Shown here piece after piece: positions 1-10,418 of a DNA stretch of 64,000 nucleotides. Each line of letters starts with the position of its first letter. Position 1 is the stretch's first letter. The notes under the pieces are model-generated. The model saw nothing but the letters and a program-made list of their open reading frames with translations, made no database searches and was not told where the DNA came from. The stretch lies in NCBI GenBank assembly GCA_030374805.1, contig JARGSG010000012.1, forward strand, positions 248,001 through 312,000, in the 5' to 3' direction. A program made the translations under genes and the position numbers. The stretch is from Gracilaria gracilis. Lineage: Eukaryota > Rhodophyta > Florideophyceae > Gracilariales > Gracilariaceae.

Positions 1-125
1 ACTCACGGGAAATCATGTTTTGGATACGATAACGCAAGATAACAAAGTTGTCCATCCTACGGAACAATGGGTAGTTAGGAATCTATAGTACGCATCGTCT
101 CTTAGGACTTTAGAAAGAGATCGAG

Positions 126-637
126 TGTGGTAACAAGTGCAAAATTATCAGCCTCCACGTCGGGAGGCTGATAATTAAATGCAGCTGTATGGCCACGCAA
201 TTGTCGGACTGACAGTTGCGTGGCCTTCTAGATAGTAGAGGGCATTGCGCGTTTCCCATTCAGGAAACGCGCAATGCCTATAAAAGCGGGGTGAACCGAG
301 GAGTTCGGCTTCTCCTCGGTTCATCATCCTCATCACCCAACACTTATCTACATTCTTCCTCGCGCGCTCCCTTCCCCGCGCGCACGAACTTTCCTATTTC
401 TGCCACACTAGGCCCCCTACTGACTACTGTACGATCGGTCTAGTTTGCGTTGTCACCACCCAGCACCACACAACTTTTACACGTGTCCAACTTGTACGCT
501 GAGCCAACCCGTCCGGCACTCGATCACTAACTTGTACACGTGGCGGTGCCACTGCACCGGCCAACCGTGTACTACCCCTTTGTACGTGAACGGCCAATTG
601 CATACACTGCACCCCAACTCGGGCCCACTATACTACA
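126..637 (-). repeat. LTR-like repeat (solo LTR or end of a truncated element)
   Basis: The block starts TGTGGTAACA and ends CTATACTACA, so it has TG...CA ends on either strand. Its right part (about 424-637) is the reverse complement of the first 220 bp of the element 1 LTR at 6247, with shared stretches such as GTGGTGCTGGGTGGTGACAA on the opposite strand. The left part is unrelated to that LTR and consists of hairpins. No matching 5-bp duplication flanks it, so it may be one end of an element cut by the window edge rather than a clean solo LTR. Orientation is assigned from the shared U3-like part only. Confidence 0.6.
143..323. repeat. Four consecutive perfect or near-perfect hairpins
   Basis: Stems read directly: 143-156 with 163-176 (14 bp); 191-200 with 216-225 (10 bp, extended by an inner 4-bp stem and a T-G pair); 241-256 with 263-278 (16 bp, perfect); 292-303 with 312-323 (12 bp). 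Loops are 6-15 nt. A TATAAAAG sequence lies at 279-286 between the third and fourth hairpins, as a core promoter might, but its strand is opposite to the LTR orientation inferred from the neighbouring block. Confidence 0.75.
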
Positions 638-1396
638 GGTTGAATTAAGTAGCGGTTGCCATAAAGAGTAGATTTTTCCATAAAGAGTAGATTATGTAAG
701 GGTTTCATGTTGGAGAAATTATTCTTTACAAAAGATGGATATAACGACATTGTGAAACTGTTTCGCGATTAAAGTTGGTCGCGAAATAGAAGTAGGTCTA
801 ATTCTTATGTAGTTCCAAAAGCAAGAACGGATTGTAGTGCATTAATTTTAAGAGGCGTCTGGTTCAGTGTGCAAGAAAAATGATATTGCCTAGACAATTA
901 CGCCGTTTGCACGTGCGTAGTTGATGTGTAGTCATATGCGGGCAAAGAACGGCCAATGTAGCTTAGAAAAAAAATATCTGCCTTACAGTAGATAAAATTG
1001 AGATTGGCAAATGTAGTTCATCGTAATCCACACTTTTTGTACAAAGAAAAAGTAAACGGAAGAAAATAAAGTAAAATTTCTCTACTTTGCCCTAGTTTAA
1101 TCGTTTTGCTGAGTCACAGCAGAGTCTACAGATTTGCGAGCCTATTGGGTTCGTCCGAAAATCCCAAGAGTTCCAAACGCCAAGTTGACGAGCAAATCAA
1201 AATCGCGCACGTAGACGTTCTAGTTGCCGGAGACTTGGCGTCTAGACGGGGTCAGCGGCACCCCGTCCAGACGCCAACTTCTGGCAGCAAGGAGCTTTCG
1301 TGTAAGTGAAACGCATCTTTATTTCCGAAACGCATAACAACATGCAAAGCCTTTGGACAAGCTTTCACTCCTGCTCTCACAATACAACTTTACGTC
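638..1396. other. A+T-rich stretch without a recognisable gene
   Basis: No coding region that I recognise. The only structure I see is a hairpin at 1237-1251 with 1261-1275 (15 bp, one mismatch, loop about 9 nt). Confidence 0.6.
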
Positions 1397-2465
1397 ATGC
1401 CACGCTCAAAAGGAAATTCTATTTTTCTGCTCCAGGCCGCCTTTATTCTCATACTTCTTCTTGTCCGTCATCGTAATAGCAAACGCCGAAAACATAGAAG
1501 AGGTAAACGAAAAAATACAAACGATCTTAAGTTCCTGCGCTCTTGGATTGTACGCCCGCACTTGCAGAAAACACCATGGCGCCGTCTGTTTCTGTGTGGA
1601 ACAGATGCAGACTATACTGTTGCAACAAATTTCAACAAAGCAGCCTTTTTCGATGATCTACTCTCTTGGTTCTCTGCAACACGTTCAAGAACTAGATATG
1701 GTTCTCCGTTTCGAACATCAGGCACTACGTGGGGAAGAAAAGCAATACTGCATACTGAGGTTTTGTTGGGCCTTGCTCTGTGGTACATGAAGACAGGAGG
1801 TGTAGAATATTCTCTCTGCCCCATACTCGGAATAAAACCATCTTCTTTGTCTGAGTGGCTCGATTACGCTTTTGCAGTTCTTTGGAATGTAATGCAAGAC
1901 ACTGCCCATCCACAATTCAGAAAAGAATGGCCGACAGAACCAGAAATGAGAGAGTCTTGTGCACTATCGGAGAAGAATAGAATCCATGGATATGCGCTTC
2001 GTGGAGTGTTTGGTGTAAATGACGGCGCTCGAATGGATGTACCACACCTCAGCGATTCTGACACGCAAAACGCATTCTATAACGCAATAACACAACGTGT
2101 TGAGGCAACCAATCTGTTAGTCTGGAACTTCAAAGGTGAAGTCATGCATGTAGCTTTGAATTATCCTGGGAGTTACCATGAAAGCAAACTAACGTACATA
2201 TCTGGATTATACTGGCCCAAACTAATTCCTGACTACAACATGCCGGCGGGATATGCGATATTAGAAGACTTGGCGTTCGTGAACGATACTCGAATCACGG
2301 CGGGAAAGGTTGTACGAGCTCGGAAGTTAAACGAATGAAGAAATCTGTGCATATCAACGGCATGTGCGGCAATTGACCTGGTTCTCCAGCGATTATACCC
2401 CAGTGAGGGACAATGGGCTGAGTGGGGTGTGCGAGGGTTGAAAGATCCGTTCCGGCGGCTGACTA
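1397..2465 (+). pseudogene. PIF/Harbinger-type DDE transposase fragment
   Basis: The open frame starts at an ATG at 1397. It carries the DDE_Tnp_4 pattern of Harbinger nucleases: GVFGVNDGA (first Asp region), NYPGSYHES where family members usually have PGS followed by Asp, and GYAILEDLAF near the third acidic region. A TGA at 2336-2338 interrupts the frame, but reading continues in frame into a typical Harbinger C-terminal segment (AEWGVRGLKDPFRRL) to about 2465. There it meets the PEP carboxylase remnant on the opposite strand. Family members run further, so the C-terminus is truncated. I saw no terminal inverted repeats. Inactive copy; the family call is good, details are from motif reading only. 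Confidence 0.75.
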
Positions 2466-4560
2466 GAGTTCTGGTGCGAGCTTTGCCAAAAAGCATTTCA
2501 CTAAGATTAAAGAACGACCTGAAAAATGGCCATTTCTCATACATCTCTCAAAAAAATCATTGCCGCTCCCCACCTTCATCCCAGCGTGAAGCGCAGAGCT
2601 AAATCCCAACAATACAGGTAAGTGCAGTCTCGTCTGAGTACGTGCAAACACCCAAAGAATGGCGCGCAACGTTTCAATACCTCCTTCCTTTCGCTTCTGC
2701 GGTCTCGAACCAATGTTGAGTAGCCCAAGCTCCTGTTCAGGAGTCGCTGAGCGAAACGACTGAACGAAACGATCATCGCCGTGAACAATCTCACGACACT
2801 TGACGCCAGAAATCTCAGAAAACATATCCAGCACACCGAGATACTCCTTCACCGGCACAGGGTCGTTCAGATCCGCCTTCAACACCGCAGTGGTATGAAA
2901 TTCTAAATTCTTCCATGCGAACGCCAGTAATCCAAAGTCCTGTTCCACCACCCCACCTTGGATGGTCACTCTTGAATACAGTCACCCTCAGATACTTTTT
3001 CACCGTGCGTGGCGGCTGTGACAAAATGGCCAGATGCTGCGGGCCTCCAAGTCGCCCAACAGCACCTCCACGGCCGTTGAAGAAACGCAGAGTGATTCCA
3101 TGCTTTTTAGCACATTCAAAATTCGTTCTTGAGCCTTCTACAGCTCCCACGCGGACGTGAGTCGACCACCGTTTTTTCCGCTGTGGCAACATTCAGTCAT
3201 GACTTCTTGAACTAAATCTAGACAGGTTTGGAGATTCTGGCGGTACCACATATTCTCGGACAAAGTTTCCAGCACCATAGTCTAGTTTTGCAATACATAG
3301 ATAGTCTCGAAAAGCGGCACAACACGTAATGAGTTTGTACCACAATCTGCTGAACACTCTCTCGGGAAAACTTCCACAGCAATAACATCCGACGGTCACA
3401 TGCACATGGAGATTATATAAGCTCCCAGAGCTTCCTACCCAATCTCTGAAATGGGTTCGAAGTTGTCCAACACGTTCTTGCCAGTGGCCGGGTGGTCCCT
3501 AGAAATCAGAGGGCGTTTACGCTCCAGGACGCTTGTGAGAAACTCCAGTCGCTGTCCCTCCTTCAGGTCCTCATACTTACCCATGCAGAGGTATTCCGTG
3601 ATAACTGACATGGAATTGGGATGTTCATCAGCCTCTTGACGAATGTCGAGCTTGACCAAAGTGAGACCGAAGATGTCCACCATGCGAACGAGGTCCCTCA
3701 GCTTTCCGTCAGAAAGAATCTGAACTTCTGTTTCAACCAGGGAGCGATACATGACGAGAAAAGGCTCCAAGAGGTCAGCCTTGGTGTGTCGATGGGAGAA
3801 GCAGGGTCGGGAAGCAGCGGATTCTGTTTTCCCAGAAGAGCTTCACAATACTCTCTTGACGCAGTCATACGATCGCGAACGTGATAAAAGCACATGCGGA
3901 ACGGTTCTGTCGGTGGAACATGGTTCCAAAACTCTTTGTATCGAATCTTATTCGGGACATAAAGACCAGTGCTTCCGTGCGTGCCTTCTCGACAAACGCG
4001 TCAATCATCTCGTTGTACTTGAGCAATTCTTCAGACCCATAGTGTAGAGAAAGATCGAACAAAAGATTCTCAATCTCTGTGAGGCAGAGACAGGCGGCTC
4101 TGTAACAATTGATAGCAACGACCTCACGGGTTACAGCCGGGGTAACAAAAAAAATTCCCTTCGTGGTCTCCACCAGCGGATGATCCGACAAGGAACGCCG
4201 TAGCATCAAGCGGAAGTGGCTTTAGACGCCTCAACTCCAGATAGCGATCCATCTGAGATATGTATGTTGGAATGGCGTTCCGAACAGCGTCCTCGATTAC
4301 AGGAATAATGTTACGAGCCTCATCTTCAGGCTTGGGCTTTGATCGAAGATTTTCATCGGTACGCCACAGACAAAGAACAAAAGACTTGAGATTTTCTTCA
4401 TTGTTGCTCCTCTCAAGCGCAGTGGTTTTATGGTCATGATTGGATTCCATACACATGACAATTTCATGCGGTTTAAAGAGAAAGAAACGACGAACTGCCT
4501 GCGTGGGATAATGCTGGGAAAAGGGTGGCGCTGCTGCTCCCAGTAGAGGTTAGAGAGCCT
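2466..4560 (-). pseudogene. ppc: Phosphoenolpyruvate carboxylase pseudogene
   Basis: Minus-strand pieces in at least four frames follow the order of PEP carboxylase. They are, from upstream: LWRTDENLRSKPKPEDEA and GGDHEGN (about 4390-4150); LTLVKLDIRQEADEH and RPLISRDHP (about 3680-3480); [18 protein letters not shown] (about 3190-3130); [15 protein letters not shown] with LAILSQPP (about 3100-3010); NIGSRPQKRKEGGIETLRA with TQTRLHLPVLLG (about 2750-2580); and MYEKWPFF (about 2544-2520). The enzyme converts PEP and bicarbonate to oxaloacetate; the phosphate-binding GRGG loop is recognisable. The catalytic TAHPT region is degraded, the C-terminal quarter is missing where it abuts the Harbinger fragment, and several frameshifts and stops make it non-functional. 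I see no introns between recognisable blocks. It is the only clear host metabolic gene here. Confidence 0.85.
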
Positions 4561-5689
4561 TCGTGAGCGGTGCGAGCTGGACGTAGTGCAGTTGGAGTTT
4601 GAGGCGTTCAGCACGGACGAAATTGTGCTCAGCTTCTTGAAAAAGGGCAGGCAGAGAAATGGCTTCGACGAGCAGCTGGTGCAGCTGGTGCGCGACGCGG
4701 TGGGAGCTTCCATGATCGCTATTTCTTCGGCCGGCTGCGCTGCACACTTCACGACCGTGTTTCTGTCCCCCAGCATGTAGAGGCGGAGCTGGCCCCTGGC
4801 TTGCCTCACCACGTTGATCTCACCACCCCCACCGACGTCGAGCACCACGTGTTCGAAGACGGCCCACGAACGAGCATGGGCACGCACCTGCACGGCGTCC
4901 CAGATGTTGTCGACGTGGCCAACGTGCTGTACAACAACGAAGGCTACCGAAGCTACAGCTGTAACTAATGTGCACGTGGAAGTGGCAATGGAATTCTCAG
5001 CGCCGCGCCAGCGCCAGGGAGCAGTGACGGTAAAACGAACGACGTAGACTGCGCTAAACATCGACCGACCCGTTTCGCCATAAACTGCCACCCTTTTGGC
5101 TTCATACCGTCCCAAGCGTGTGGTGGTCGCCCCCTATCATGCGCGTTACTTTAAATTTCGCGAGCGAGCGCCGATTCTGCTGCAGCCCCGAAGGTCGTAG
5201 CCACAACCGCCGCAGCCATGGCGCACTGCTGTGTATAAGGCTGTGCTAATGCTGCTTCAATGGTCGCCGTCATTGAGGAATGTCTCTTCTCCCTTCTTCG
5301 TCCTCGACCTCGTCGTGTAACTGTTATTCTCCCTCTTCCGACATCCATAACACCGTCTCCCACCAATGGGGCTGCGCCCACGGAACGCAACACACCGCGT
5401 GTGGGTAGCCCGTTGTGGCGGTGCCACCACGCATCTCGCCCCTACCGGAGCCACAGCCGCGCTGCTCCTGCTTCGCATATGAGTGGCGCACAGTGCTGCC
5501 GGACGTTGTAGATCGCAGTGTTAGGGACGTGATGACGGCCGATGACGCCCCGCCTACGAACAATCTGGCAGCAAACGGCTTCCGCGCACCAGAGAACGCC
5601 ACAATGTGGGTTTTCTGCCGCCAAGCAGCCCATCTTGCTGGCTGTCGTCCGGCGTATCGTAAGCTGTGACTCTGGCGCCCATTATTCAT
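4561..5689. other. GC-rich stretch, no gene assigned
   Basis: Several medium open frames exist on both strands (for example 4586-4780 and 4814-5047 plus, 5151-5785 minus). None shows a family motif I recognise, and they overlap one another. The upstream end of the PEP carboxylase remnant may extend into 4560-4700 but I cannot align it. Confidence 0.4.
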
Positions 5690-6246
5690 TGGCGGTTTTA
5701 CTTTAAGAGTGCCCAAACAGTTCTGGGAGAGTACTTCAAATGCAAATGTCCATCTTTGCCTCCATTTTCTCTTGCCCTTTTTCAAGTGCAGAGGTGATTA
5801 ACCGCTTCATATTCTGCTCTTCGAGCTCTTCTATTTTCTCTTTCTGAAGCTGAGCGGTTGCAAGGTCCGACAAAGATTAGGTCATACGCTGGAGGTTCTC
5901 GAGCAGTTCAATTTATATTCTTTTGGCCGAACGCTGACGCGTTTGTGGTGATGGTCTCATAGGAGATAGGGAACTGGGTTCATTGAGGGCTTCGAAATGG
6001 GCAGGTTGGTTTCAAAATGTGTTGTTACTTGGTCCTTGCCATCCCTCACGGACGTCTTCCACATCAAGTCTACCACTGAAGTTCTTCAAGACTATCTTGG
6101 ACAATATTTCTTTCTGAATGTTCTTTGCCCGACGCACTAAGGTAGGACAAGATGGATCACCAGTTTCTTTCTGAACGTGCAACAGCCGGTCGTATTCTTC
6201 ACCTAATCGCTTCTGCCTTCAAGGGGTCGGTCGTTTTCACGCCCAC
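5690..6246 (-). pseudogene. 3' part of an unknown gene interrupted by LTR element 1
   Basis: A minus-strand frame runs from the element 1 boundary downward with EEYDRLLHVQKETGDPS near 6190, KNIQKEILSKIV near 6110 and a coiled-coil-like LQKEKIEELEEQN near 5800. In-frame stops lie near 6010, 5920 and 5880. Joining across the element at its CCCA target site puts it directly after the frame at 36844-37235, with one frame change about 50 bases downstream of the junction. I recognise no domain. It could be a second protein of the Harbinger-like element next to the other half, or a host gene. Confidence 0.4.
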
Positions 6247-6796
6247 TGTAGTAGAGTGGGCCCGAGTTGGTGCTCTGTATATACGATTCGCCGTTCACGA
6301 ACGAAGGGGTAGTGCACGGTTGGCCGGTGCAGTGGCACCGCCACGTGTACAAGTTGGTGATCGAGTGCCGGACGGGTTGGCCGAGCGTACGAGTTGGACA
6401 CGTGTACAAGTTGTGTGGTGCTGGGTGGTGACAATGCAAACTAGACCGATCGTACAGTAGTCAGTAGGGGGCCAAGACCCGATACTTAGTTGTAGCTCGG
6501 ATCTCCCGAGGCCCCAATCGTAAACGACAAGCATCTTCTGCCGAACGTCTTCTTCCTTAGTTTGCATTCACGATAGACCGCACGGCTACTTCTTTATTGG
6601 GTTCTCAGACCGTTCGTATTCTTCCGCACGTTCCTGTGCGTGCCTGGTGATACCAATCGTTCACTCTTCCCTCGACCGCCCGGTGCTTCCACCCCTTCTC
6701 TCCGTTCGGATTCATTACAGTCACAAGACTGTACGCTGCCGCCGCTCCCGTGTCAAGACCGCTTCGGACTCTATCATTTTTGTGCATTATACCACG
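6247..6796 (+). repeat. 5' LTR of element 1
   Basis: It begins TGTAGTAGAGTGGG and ends near TATACCACG. It aligns over its whole length with 36293-36843, with scattered substitutions and short indels. The first 220 bp also match the inverted block at 424-637. Confidence 0.88.
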
Positions 6797-6797
6797 T

Positions 6798-6810
6798 TGG
6801 TCTCTCGACC
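6798..6810 (+). other. Primer binding site of element 1
   Basis: TGGTCTCTCGACC begins one base after the LTR and would pair with a tRNA ending GGTCGAGAGACCA. Element 3 uses a closely similar site (TGGTCTCCCGACTT), so the two elements are likely primed by related tRNAs. Confidence 0.65.
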
Positions 6811-6872
6811 TAGAAGTGGGATTCGAGACCGTGCGGAGCAGCAGAACCGATCATGGAACCGATACGTACAGT

Positions 6873-9060
6873 ATGAGTCATCGTCCGCACGGAGAAATGG
6901 GTGAAGGGTCCTTGATCGAAAAAGACTCCGCAAAGTCCGTACCGGTCGCAATTCACGCCGCTTCCGATGCTGCTTCGGTAGGACGCCGAAGCATCCCAAG
7001 CAACGCGACTGCCTATGCGACGCCGTCAGAGGAACCCGAACGGATGATCCCTGACGGGTCCGCACGTAACAGGTCAAAGTCCGCACGGAACGAGGACGAG
7101 GCTACTGCCCTCGCCCCCTTTCCTGGAACGGAGAAGACGCCGCGGGGCGACGCTGGCCCCGCGCCGCCACTCCTTACCGAACGGACTACCGCACGGGAAC
7201 TCTGGGCAGGGATCGCTCCCTATGCCCTGCAAAGTCTCCGAACGGAAATTGAGGTCCACGCCCCCATGGCCGTGGAGACGTACCTCAAGGACCGCATCCC
7301 GGTGCTTCTGCACCAGGATATTCCACCGATCGTACACGATATGGTAAGGAATATCCTGAAGACAGACCGTTCGGAACCTGCTACGTCAGCTCTGAACAGC
7401 ACACTGGCCGCACTGGTAGCTCAGCTACCGACCCACCCACCCAAATCTTTTATTGACCGTACGGACAATGCCCCCACTAGCGGTGAGAGGCAACACCGAC
7501 CGGAACTGAGAAGGGCCCAACGAGGGGTCCGACCGGAGTGTACCTCCCACCAGTCAACCGGCAGGACGATCCGAACGGAAGCTCAGGAGATTCCTCCGAC
7601 GAGAGAAGGAATCGCCGCCGCAGAGGCGGTAGACCGAGCGGAAGTTCCGATTCGGATGACGCGCCCCGTAAACAGAAAGATCGCCGCCGCCAGAGAAGGC
7701 GACGATCAGCCAAAACGGCCTCGGACTCTTCAAAGTCATCGTCGGATGACGACCGCACGGATTCTGAAGTCGACCGACACTCCCGTAGCCCTCGACGGAG
7801 GGGGAAGTCCGATCGGTATCGTTTCCGTTCGGACAAGTTGATGTTAAAACGCATCAGGCCCTTGAACGAGGAGTTTTCCAAAGTGGTGGACTACCGTACG
7901 TACAGGTTGCTCAGGAAAAGCCAGACGTACAATTCGCGGGTGGCGCGCAAGATTGCGCGCTACCAAAAGAAATTGAATGTCCAGATGAAGGGTCACTTCT
8001 TTTACGAGACAGATCCGATATCAGTCCTCAATTTCTTACAGCGGTTTAAAACCCCTTGCAACCATAACGGCCTCACTGACGGGGCAGCCCTCTGGTGTTT
8101 CCAGTTTTACCTGACCGGATCGGCGCACGCTCTGGTTCAGTCTCGGCTCGAAGGTGAGTCTGGCGCTCTCGACCGTACTCGAGATGAGTCTCTCTATACG
8201 TACGAAGAGGTAGTCAATTTCTTATTGACCACGTACGCAACGGATGAGATCATTGCCGACGCGGCCGCAGAGGTTACCCTCTACCGCCAGGCGTCTGGCA
8301 TGTCCGAAACGGAGCTCGCCTAGAAGCTCTGGACGAAAGCGCTCTGCTGTGGGAATGTAGTTATCGATCGGAACTTTAAAGGGGATCTTCGTGTAAGGTT
8401 TCCTTGCTGCCATACGGTCAAAGGTGAGGAATCACCTCACTTCGCACCCCAATATTGCATACGATGCGCTTGCCCGTTATGCGGAATCGTACGGAGACAC
8501 TCACTGTAGCTCACGTCAACAGTCCGTTCGGGTCGATACACAAAAACCATCCGCTCGGAAAGAGTCCTCTCGTACCGCCCAGAAGGTTCACAGTATCGAT
8601 ACCCCGTCGAAAGCGATCTATTTCATATCGGATGAAAAAGAGGAACATGCCCTCGCGGTGTCCCGCTTGTCTTCCATGCCCTCGCCTCCCACTACGCCCT
8701 CGGCTTCAACGCCGGCTCAGTCCGTTCGGTCTTATCCCTGTCCTGCCAGCTCCAGGGTACGGCAACTCCAGGGGCAGGCACCAGTTAGAACATGTCGGAT
8801 TTGCCTTTCGCGGGAGCCCAACTGCTGTCAGTTGCTCCCGCCGGACCTAAAGGAGAAGCTGCTAGCGATACGGGAGGCTGATTATCAGCAACGTCGCGAG
8901 GAGGGCTACTACTGTGTCTAACAGACCGGACGGAAAACTGATACCCCTAAGGACAATGTAGGACATCACCAGGGCGGACAGCCTCGCCAGCCGTACTCAC
9001 CACGACCGACACAGACCGCCATGCTGGTCGAGGAGCCTACTCCTGACCAGGAAGCCGACC
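6873..9060 (+). pseudogene. Element 1 gag (capsid/nucleocapsid), frame-interrupted
   Basis: The first frame starts at ATG 6873 and holds a basic, disordered N-terminus. Near 7500-7540 the coding frame shifts to one with a Ser/Asp-rich and Arg-rich stretch, followed by a capsid-like region (FYETDPISVLNFLQRF, then YTYEEVVNFLLTTYATD). It is interrupted by TAG at 8321-8323. The capsid-like region corresponds in position and wording to LVLDFLARF and AVQYLLRPYAT in element 3 gag. A Cys-rich knuckle remnant (CRICLSREPNCC) lies near 8795-8835, with its His apparently lost. Gag packages the element RNA in cytoplasmic particles; this copy could not do so. Confidence 0.7.
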
Positions 9061-9139
9061 AGCAGAAAGCGTAGAGACATCGCCTCCTCCACAGAGGCCT
9101 AGCCTCGCCCCGTCAGCGACAGACGGAACGGACTCCATC

Positions 9140-9955
9140 CAAGGAGAGCCCGCTGTTCTGACATGTGACCTGACCGATACGGATATTGAAGCTGAAACGG
9201 TCCTCTTTTCTAGCGCGAACTACAAGGTGCACGTGTCTGTTGGCCTCAATATGGCACTGATTTATCCGTTAACGGGAGTTCTTGATACCGGAGCCGGACC
9301 CTGTCTGGTTCACGAACGCCATCTCTCTCCGAATTGGCGCTCAAAACTCTGACCGGACGTAAGACCCTGAATTACGGACGCGTCGAAGAACCGAATGGAT
9401 GTTGTCGGAGTTCTCTCCCTTATGGTCCGAATCGGTGACCTCAACGTACTAGTACAGTTCCTGGTGGTTTCTAACCTCTCCACCAGCGTACTACTCGGTA
9501 CTTCTTTTATTGACAAGTACGTCTTGGCAATTCTACCACCGAAACGGACAATACTCCTACGGCACTCCAAACCGGTGTCTATACAGTCTTCCGCCTACGG
9601 ACCAAATGCACCTTCCGCGCCGGAACCAGAACCCGAACGGGAAACCCCATCTAATAAGATACACGTTGCCCGTCCGGTTGTTCGACCCCCAATATCGGAA
9701 ACGAACGTCTTGGTAACCACCAAAACGTCCGACTTGGTCTTTCTACAATGTCATCACCGTACGGGATTGACGATCGAACTAAGACTCCTTGCGGGTGGAG
9801 TTATGGAGCTCCGACCGAACGTGCCCTTTTTCGTTCGCGTAGCAAACTTCTCTGACCGCTCGGTCCGGTTACGTCGGTGTTATCGGAATGCTCGTTTGAC
9901 GGTCAAAAATGACCGAATTAAAACGAACGAAAAACCGGTGAATTTATCCAAATTT
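9140..9955 (+). pseudogene. Element 1 aspartic protease region
   Basis: The retropepsin signature GVLDTGAGP is at about 9271-9300, followed in another frame by NLSTSVLLGTSFIDKY (about 9470-9520), the second conserved beta-hairpin of these proteases. A Pro/Glu-rich linker and the VRVANF motif near 9835 resemble the linker of element 3 (ILVANLGNIP). A TGA near 9350 and a frame change break it. It ends at the 19-kb insertion. Confidence 0.7.
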
Positions 9956-10095
9956 GGAAGTGCTAATTTCCGAAAATATTTCCACCTTTCCACTTGTGCT
10001 TTTTTTTTTCGAAAAAATTATTCCAAATTGCTTCCATTTTTGCTAGTTTGGATGGAAGGAAAACTAGCATACTTCTTTCGTTTATGGTAGTTTCG
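9956..10095 (+). repeat. Left terminal region of the 19-kb transposon
   Basis: It starts GGAAGTGCTAATTT and contains TTCGAAAAAA and an inverted pair TGCTAGTTT ... AAACTAGCA at 10040-10070. The complement of the right end carries the same TTCGAAAAAA and CTAGC motifs. Conservation is loose, as in CACTA-type subterminal repeats. Confidence 0.5.
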
Positions 10096-10418
10096 CAGCA
10101 CAATGTAAGTTTGTTAGTGTCACCTACGTTCATGTATACGGCGGCGAATAGCGAGATAGACAATTAGCTAGAAACTTAAATAGCTGTTTATCGAATAGGA
10201 ATAGGAGTATACAAATAGATCGAATACCTTTCCAGTTTGTGGAGATCGGTTCACTAGTCAACATCTTTCACATCAGGCATTCGTTTACTAAATATATGAA
10301 ACGCCTTCGAATCACGTGCAATCATCCCCATCACTCTGTCCCACCGTCCGTGCGCCATATTAAGCTCCCCGCCACGTATCCCCAATCCTCTCCAACAGCC
10401 CCCCCAACCTTCCTCGCC

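Noticed and set aside
424-648. Protein-coding frames on both strands in the first kilobase
   Set aside because: The same bases recur as LTR sequence at 6247 and 36293, so the frames are by-products of a repeat.
4586-5785. Several medium frames on both strands
   Set aside because: They overlap each other, show no recognisable motif and lie in GC-rich sequence where long chance frames are common.
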